NCBI GenBank assembly: GCA_009726075.1
Contig: WLND01000066.1
Coordinates: 1 to 7,642, forward strand
DNA from: Actinomycetota bacterium
Lineage (GTDB): Bacteria; Actinomycetota; Actinomycetes; S36-B12
Length of the DNA stretch: 7,642 nt
Direction: 5' to 3'
The first letter of the stretch is position 1; every line of letters starts with the position of its first letter. This document shows positions 5,543-7,642 of this stretch, one piece after another. The notes beneath the pieces are model-generated. The model worked only from the letters and a program-made list of their open reading frames with translations. It was not told the DNA's origin and searched no databases. A program made the position numbers and the translations under genes.

Positions 5543-6604
5543 CTAGCCGGCGCTCGCTTGCGCGACTGCGCCCGCGGCGAGGGCATCGCCGATCTCCGAG
5601 GTCGATCGCACGGCGGTGCCGCGCGCCTCGAGGTCGGCCGCAACCGCCCGCTCGACCCATGCGGCCGCATCCTCGAAGCCGACGTGGTCAAGGAGCATCG
5701 CAAGCGACATCACCGTCGCCGTCGGATCCGCCTTGCCCTGGCCGGCGATATCCGGCGCCGAGCCGTGGACCGGCTCGAACATGCTCGGGTTCTGCCGACT
5801 CGGATCGATGTTGCCGCTGGCCGCCAGACCAATGCCGCCGCCGATTGCAGCGCCAATATCGGTGAGGATGTCGCCGAACAGGTTGTCGGTGACGACAACG
5901 TCGAATCGCTCCGGGTTGGTCAGGAAGAACATGGACGCCGCATCAACGTGGCAGTAGTCGGTCTCGATGCCCGGGAAATCATGCGCGACGCGGTCGAACG
6001 TGCGCTGCCAGAGCGAGCCGGCATGGACGAGCACATTCGTCTTGTGCACGAGGGTGACCTTGCCACGGCGGCGGCGTGCACGCTCGAAGGCATCGCGCAC
6101 GATGCGCTCGACCCCGAATGCGGTGTTAATGCTCTCCTCGGTCGCAACCTCGTGGATCGTGCCCTTGCGAAGCACGCCGCCCGAGCCGACGTAGGGACCC
6201 TCGGTGCCCTCACGGCACACGACGAAGTCGATCTCCTTGGGGCCCTTGCCTGCGATCGGCCCTGTCACTCCCGGGTACAGCTTCACGGGTCGCAGGTTCA
6301 CGTGGTGGTCCATCACGAAACGAAGGGGCAACAGCACTCCGCGCTCGAGGATGCCGGGTGCGACAGACGGATCACCGATTGCCCCGAGCAGGATCGCGTC
6401 CTTCGTGCGGAGCTCCGCAACGACCTCGTCGGGCAGCAGTTCGCCGGTGGCGTTGTAACGCTTGGCTCCGAGGTCGTACTCCGTGGTTTCGACGGTGATG
6501 TGGGCATCCGGCGCGATTGCGAGGAGGACCTTCATGGCCTCCGCGACAACCTCCGTGCCGATACCGTCGCCGGGGATCAGTGCAAGGTTCAGGGTGCGTG
6601 ACAT
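5543..6604 (-). CDS. leuB: 3-isopropylmalate dehydrogenase
   Basis: NAD-dependent oxidative decarboxylation of 3-isopropylmalate to 2-oxoisocaproate in leucine synthesis. In organisms using citramalate, the same enzyme converts 3-methylmalate to 2-oxobutyrate, which fits cimA in the same cluster. The 353-residue length is typical. Signatures of the isocitrate/isopropylmalate dehydrogenase family: IPGDGIG (10-16), REGTEGPY (131-138), the catalytic Lys188 in HKTN, TDNLFGDILTD (239-249) with the metal-binding Asp residues, and EPVHGSAPDIAG (277-288). The ATG at 6604 has no ribosome binding site; instead TACTCT stands seven bases before it, so a leaderless message is likely and this gene should head the operon. 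The divergent neighbour starts 78 bases away. Confidence 0.96.
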   Translation of the reverse strand: MSRTLNLALIPGDGIGTEVVAEAMKVLLAIAPDAHITVETTEYDLGAKRYNATGELLPDEVVAELRTKDAILLGAIGDPSVAPGILERGVLLPLRFVMDHHVNLRPVKLYPGVTGPIAGKGPKEIDFVVCREGTEGPYVGSGGVLRKGTIHEVATEESINTAFGVERIVRDAFERARRRRGKVTLVHKTNVLVHAGSLWQRTFDRVAHDFPGIETDYCHVDAASMFFLTNPERFDVVVTDNLFGDILTDIGAAIGGGIGLAASGNIDPSRQNPSMFEPVHGSAPDIAGQGKADPTATVMSLAMLLDHVGFEDAAAWVERAVAADLEARGTAVRSTSEIGDALAAGAVAQASAG

Positions 6605-6611
6605 GGAGGCA

Positions 6612-6638
6612 AGAGTAGTTGCAGTCCGGTGGCATCAA
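6612..6638 (-). promoter_or_regulatory. Candidate leaderless promoter of leuB
   Basis: On the minus strand the -10 box TACTCT is at 6617-6612, seven bases before the leuB ATG, so transcription would begin at or next to the start codon. A -35-like TTGATG (6638-6633) is 15 bases upstream, slightly short. The absence of any Shine-Dalgarno sequence before leuB supports this reading. Confidence 0.5.
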
Positions 6639-6669
6639 TCGCGCGGATGGGGCAGGGTGAAACTCCCCG

Positions 6670-6678
6670 AAGGAGGTG
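6670..6678 (+). promoter_or_regulatory. Strong ribosome binding site of the PLDc_N-family gene
   Basis: AAGGAGGTG is a nine-base match to the 16S anti-Shine-Dalgarno sequence, with the core AGGAGG ending six bases before the ATG at 6683. It is the strongest in the window and decides the start of this small gene, in contrast to the leaderless-looking leuB on the other strand. Confidence 0.85.
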
Positions 6679-6682
6679 CCCG

Positions 6683-6913
6683 ATGGCAGCACGCCGTTGG
6701 AGTGAGATGTCGGACCGGCAGAAGACAGCGCTCGTCATTGGAGCGACGGTTCAGCTCACCCTCGCAACCGCCGCGTGGGTCGACCTGGCCCGGCGCCCGG
6801 CAGCGCTCGTTCGCGGGCCCAAAGCGGCCTGGGCCGTGGCCATCGCCGTGAATTTCGTCGGCCCAATCGCCTACTTCGGCTGGGGTCGGGTCAGGGTGCC
6901 AGTCGGATCGTGA
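6683..6913 (+). CDS. Small membrane protein, PLDc_N (cardiolipin synthase N-terminal-like) family
   Basis: A 76-residue protein with two predicted membrane helices (about 15-34 and 48-67) joined by a basic loop, WVDLARRPAALVRGPKAAW (32-50). The second helix carries VNFVGPIAYFGWGR (56-69), the Asn...Gly-Pro...Tyr...Gly-Arg pattern of the PLDc_N family (two-helix segment named from the N-terminus of phospholipase D/cardiolipin synthases). Stand-alone members of this size are common in actinobacteria and have no established function. The start is fixed by AAGGAGGTG at 6670-6678, a near-perfect Shine-Dalgarno sequence six to seven bases before ATG; in-frame ATGs further upstream lack one. It is divergent from leuB, and its last 23 bases overlap the end of the convergent oxidoreductase gene. 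Confidence 0.82.
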   Translation: MAARRWSEMSDRQKTALVIGATVQLTLATAAWVDLARRPAALVRGPKAAWAVAIAVNFVGPIAYFGWGRVRVPVGS

Positions 6914-7298
6914 TCCCGACGTGCCCGGCGCCTACAACGGGGCCGGCCTTCCGGGATCCGCGTTCGTTCATCCACGTCATCATGCGCCCCATGAGCCCAT
7001 AGCGCTTCCGGATCAGCGTCGACGTCCGAGCCGTCTCGTCAACCGCCTGCAGGGTTGCGCTGGCCGGCACCTGCGCGCCCTTGATCCGTCCGCGCATATC
7101 GCAGCTGGCGACCAATACCGTCGCATTGACTCGAAGGCGTTTGACCTTGCCCGAGTTCTCCTGGGTCAGGACCCGCAGGACGTCGCCGTCTCGAATGAGC
7201 CACACCGGCGTCGCCACCGGCGTCCCATCGGCCCGAAAGGTCGTGAGCGACAGGTACTTGCCGTGCCCGAGCGTGTCGATGCTTGTCGAATGGTCCAT
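6891..7298 (-). CDS. PPOX-class F420-dependent (or flavin) oxidoreductase
   Basis: A 135-residue single-domain protein of the pyridoxamine 5'-phosphate oxidase-like split-barrel fold. The N-terminal part, KYLSLTTFRADGTPVATPVW (14-33), followed by SGKVKRLR (49-56) and VLVASCDMRGRIKG (61-74), matches the Rv2061c-type group of probable F420-dependent enzymes found widely in actinobacteria. Members use F420 (some use FMN or haem-like ligands), and the physiological substrate is usually unknown. The ATG at 7298 is chosen because family homology begins there; the frame stays open to 7394 but that extension looks non-coding and would run into the leuA leader. A -10-like box six bases upstream suggests leaderless translation. 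The 3' end overlaps the convergent small membrane gene. Confidence 0.85.
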   Translation of the reverse strand: MDHSTSIDTLGHGKYLSLTTFRADGTPVATPVWLIRDGDVLRVLTQENSGKVKRLRVNATVLVASCDMRGRIKGAQVPASATLQAVDETARTSTLIRKRYGLMGRMMTWMNERGSRKAGPVVGAGHVGITIRLAP

Positions 7299-7304
7299 GC
7301 CACA

Positions 7305-7313
7305 TGGATACCA
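7305..7313 (-). promoter_or_regulatory. Candidate extended -10 of the oxidoreductase gene
   Basis: On the minus strand 7313-7305 reads TGGTATCCA, an extended -10-like element whose hexamer ends six bases before the ATG at 7298. There is no Shine-Dalgarno sequence before this start, so a leaderless message is plausible. The last base of the hexamer departs from the TAnnnT pattern, hence low confidence. Confidence 0.35.
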
Positions 7314-7367
7314 GCCCGGCGTCCCGGCGTCACTTCGAAGCGCATCGGGCGACAGGGACGACCCACC

Positions 7368-7376
7368 TGCTAGCCT
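7368..7376 (+). promoter_or_regulatory. Candidate extended -10 promoter of the leuA leader
   Basis: TGCTAGCCT matches TGnTAnnnT and its hexamer ends nine bases before the leader-peptide ATG, so transcription would begin at or just before that codon. A -35-like GCGACA is at 7349-7354, 16 bases upstream. The palindrome GCCTGCAGGC (7373-7382) overlaps the box and could be an operator. Confidence 0.45.
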
Positions 7377-7385
7377 GCAGGCATC

Positions 7386-7430
7386 ATGACGCATGCGCTG
7401 CTCCTCCTTCGCTGCCGCGGCGAGGCCTAG
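7386..7430 (+). CDS. leuA leader peptide, Leu-rich (MTHALLLLRCRGEA)
   Basis: A 14-codon frame from ATG at 7386 to TAG at 7428-7430 with four consecutive Leu codons (CTG, CTC, CTC, CTT at 7398-7409). It stands 74 bases before leuA, directly after a promoter-like element. Leucine leader peptides ahead of leuA are established in actinobacteria and sense charged tRNA-Leu by ribosome stalling. No terminator with a T tract follows, so control here would act on leuA translation rather than on transcription termination. The Leu codons CTCCTCCTT are themselves complementary to a Shine-Dalgarno sequence, so a stalled ribosome would cover a possible anti-Shine-Dalgarno strand. Confidence 0.8.
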   Translation: MTHALLLLRCRGEA

Positions 7431-7433
7431 TAA

Positions 7434-7498
7434 AACCGGCCTCCTCGTCGCGGGTGTCGTCGTTCGCCGGTTGACCGACCAGATCCGACCTGCAGGAG
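7434..7498 (+). promoter_or_regulatory. Leader RNA structure with pseudoknot-capable anti-Shine-Dalgarno, upstream of leuA
   Basis: AACCGGC (7434-7440) and GCCGGTT (7466-7472) form a perfect 7-bp stem with a 25-base loop. The first loop bases, CTCCT (7441-7445), are complementary to the leuA ribosome binding site AGGAG (7494-7498), so stem plus loop pairing could make a pseudoknot that hides the site. The Leu codons upstream offer a competing CTCCT. Actinobacterial leuA leaders are known to carry conserved elements of this general kind; the exact fold here is inferred by eye. Confidence 0.5.
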
Positions 7499-7504
7499 CC
7501 CCTC

Positions 7505-7642
7505 ATGACGAATACCTTCGATCGTTTCGCCACCTACGAGCAGCGCAATGCCCAGAGCCCATCCGGCATGCGTTTCCACCGATACTCGCCCGTCTCTCCC
7601 ATCGATATCCCTGATCGCACCTGGCCGAGCACGGTCATCACC
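7505..7642 (+). CDS. leuA: 2-isopropylmalate synthase, N-terminal part (cut by window end)
   Basis: First enzyme of the leucine branch, condensing acetyl-CoA with 2-oxoisovalerate. Only 46 residues are present, with no stop, so the gene runs off the right edge; family members have roughly 550-640 residues. The visible N-terminus MTNTFDRFATYEQRNAQSPS and, further on, PIDIPDRTWPS (residues 33-43) match the actinobacterial LeuA start, where a Pro-(Val/Ile)-Asp-(Leu/Ile)-Pro-Asp-Arg-Thr-Trp-Pro segment precedes the catalytic barrel. None of the catalytic residues lie in the window. The ATG is preceded by AGGAG (7494-7498) at six bases. It is divergent from the oxidoreductase gene and separate from the leuB-ilvE-cimA run, with its own leucine leader peptide. 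Confidence 0.9.
   Translation, partial: MTNTFDRFATYEQRNAQSPSGMRFHRYSPVSPIDIPDRTWPSTVIT

Noticed and set aside
5204..6601. Long open frame (465 codons) on the plus strand opposite leuB and ilvE
   Set aside because: It is a shadow frame in GC-rich DNA: the minus strand encodes complete, motif-bearing LeuB and IlvE, and the plus-strand translation shows no recognisable domain and is Arg/Asp-rich as expected of an antisense frame.
7299..7394. N-terminal extension of the PPOX-class gene to 7394
   Set aside because: Family similarity starts at the ATG at 7298; the extension would cross the leuA promoter and leader region.
7393..7614. Plus-strand frame of 73 codons starting within the leuA leader
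   Set aside because: It overlaps the leader peptide and the leuA start in a different frame; leuA itself (ATG 7505) has homology and a ribosome binding site, and this frame has neither.
1..7642. CRISPR arrays, insertion sequences, prophage, toxin-antitoxin or defence genes
   Set aside because: No regularly spaced repeats, transposase or integrase motifs, or terminal inverted repeats around a gene are visible; the window is housekeeping amino acid and translation genes.

Overview
The window reads as chromosomal DNA from a high-GC Actinomycetota (actinobacterium). The evidence is the base composition, GTG starts, several promoters whose -10 box sits 6-9 bases before a start codon (a leaderless arrangement common in this phylum), and gene order: a leuB, fumarylacetoacetate-hydrolase-family and gltX group followed by tRNA-Gln and tRNA-Glu matches the Mycobacterium and Streptomyces arrangement in part. 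I cannot place it below class.

Layout. Most of the window is one minus-strand run, read right to left: leuB (6604-5543), ilvE (5476-4352), a 137-base regulatory leader, cimA (4214-2622), a fumarylacetoacetate-hydrolase-family gene (2595-1804), gltX (1811-297), tRNA-Gln(CUG) (236-165) and tRNA-Glu(CUC) (98-26). The right end is different. A small two-helix membrane protein (6683-6913, plus) converges on and overlaps a PPOX-class F420/flavin oxidoreductase (7298-6891, minus). Divergent from the latter is the start of leuA (7505 to the window end, plus), preceded by a leucine-rich leader peptide (7386-7430).

How the genes work together. CimA condenses pyruvate with acetyl-CoA to citramalate, the threonine-independent entry to isoleucine. 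LeuB acts on the methylmalate and isopropylmalate intermediates of the isoleucine and leucine routes. IlvE transaminates all three branched-chain keto acids, and LeuA opens the leucine branch. GltX charges tRNA-Glu and, in organisms lacking glutaminyl-tRNA synthetase, mischarges tRNA-Gln for amidation, so the tRNAs next to it are its likely substrates. Glutamate is also the amino donor for IlvE. The role of the fumarylacetoacetate-hydrolase-family protein here is unknown.

Main discovery. Between ilvE and cimA lies a 9-codon reading frame encoding MHHTTIIIS (two Thr codons, then three Ile codons). Its stop codon is followed at once by a hairpin, then by a 10-bp terminator stem with a T tract, then by a perfect 10-bp palindrome, all ahead of a good cimA ribosome binding site. 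This looks like an isoleucine/threonine-sensing attenuator for citramalate synthase. Leucine leader peptides before leuA are known in actinobacteria; I do not know of a described cimA equivalent. No defence system, insertion sequence, CRISPR array or prophage is visible, and no gene-free stretch exceeds about 210 bases (the longest, 7299-7504, holds the leuA leader).
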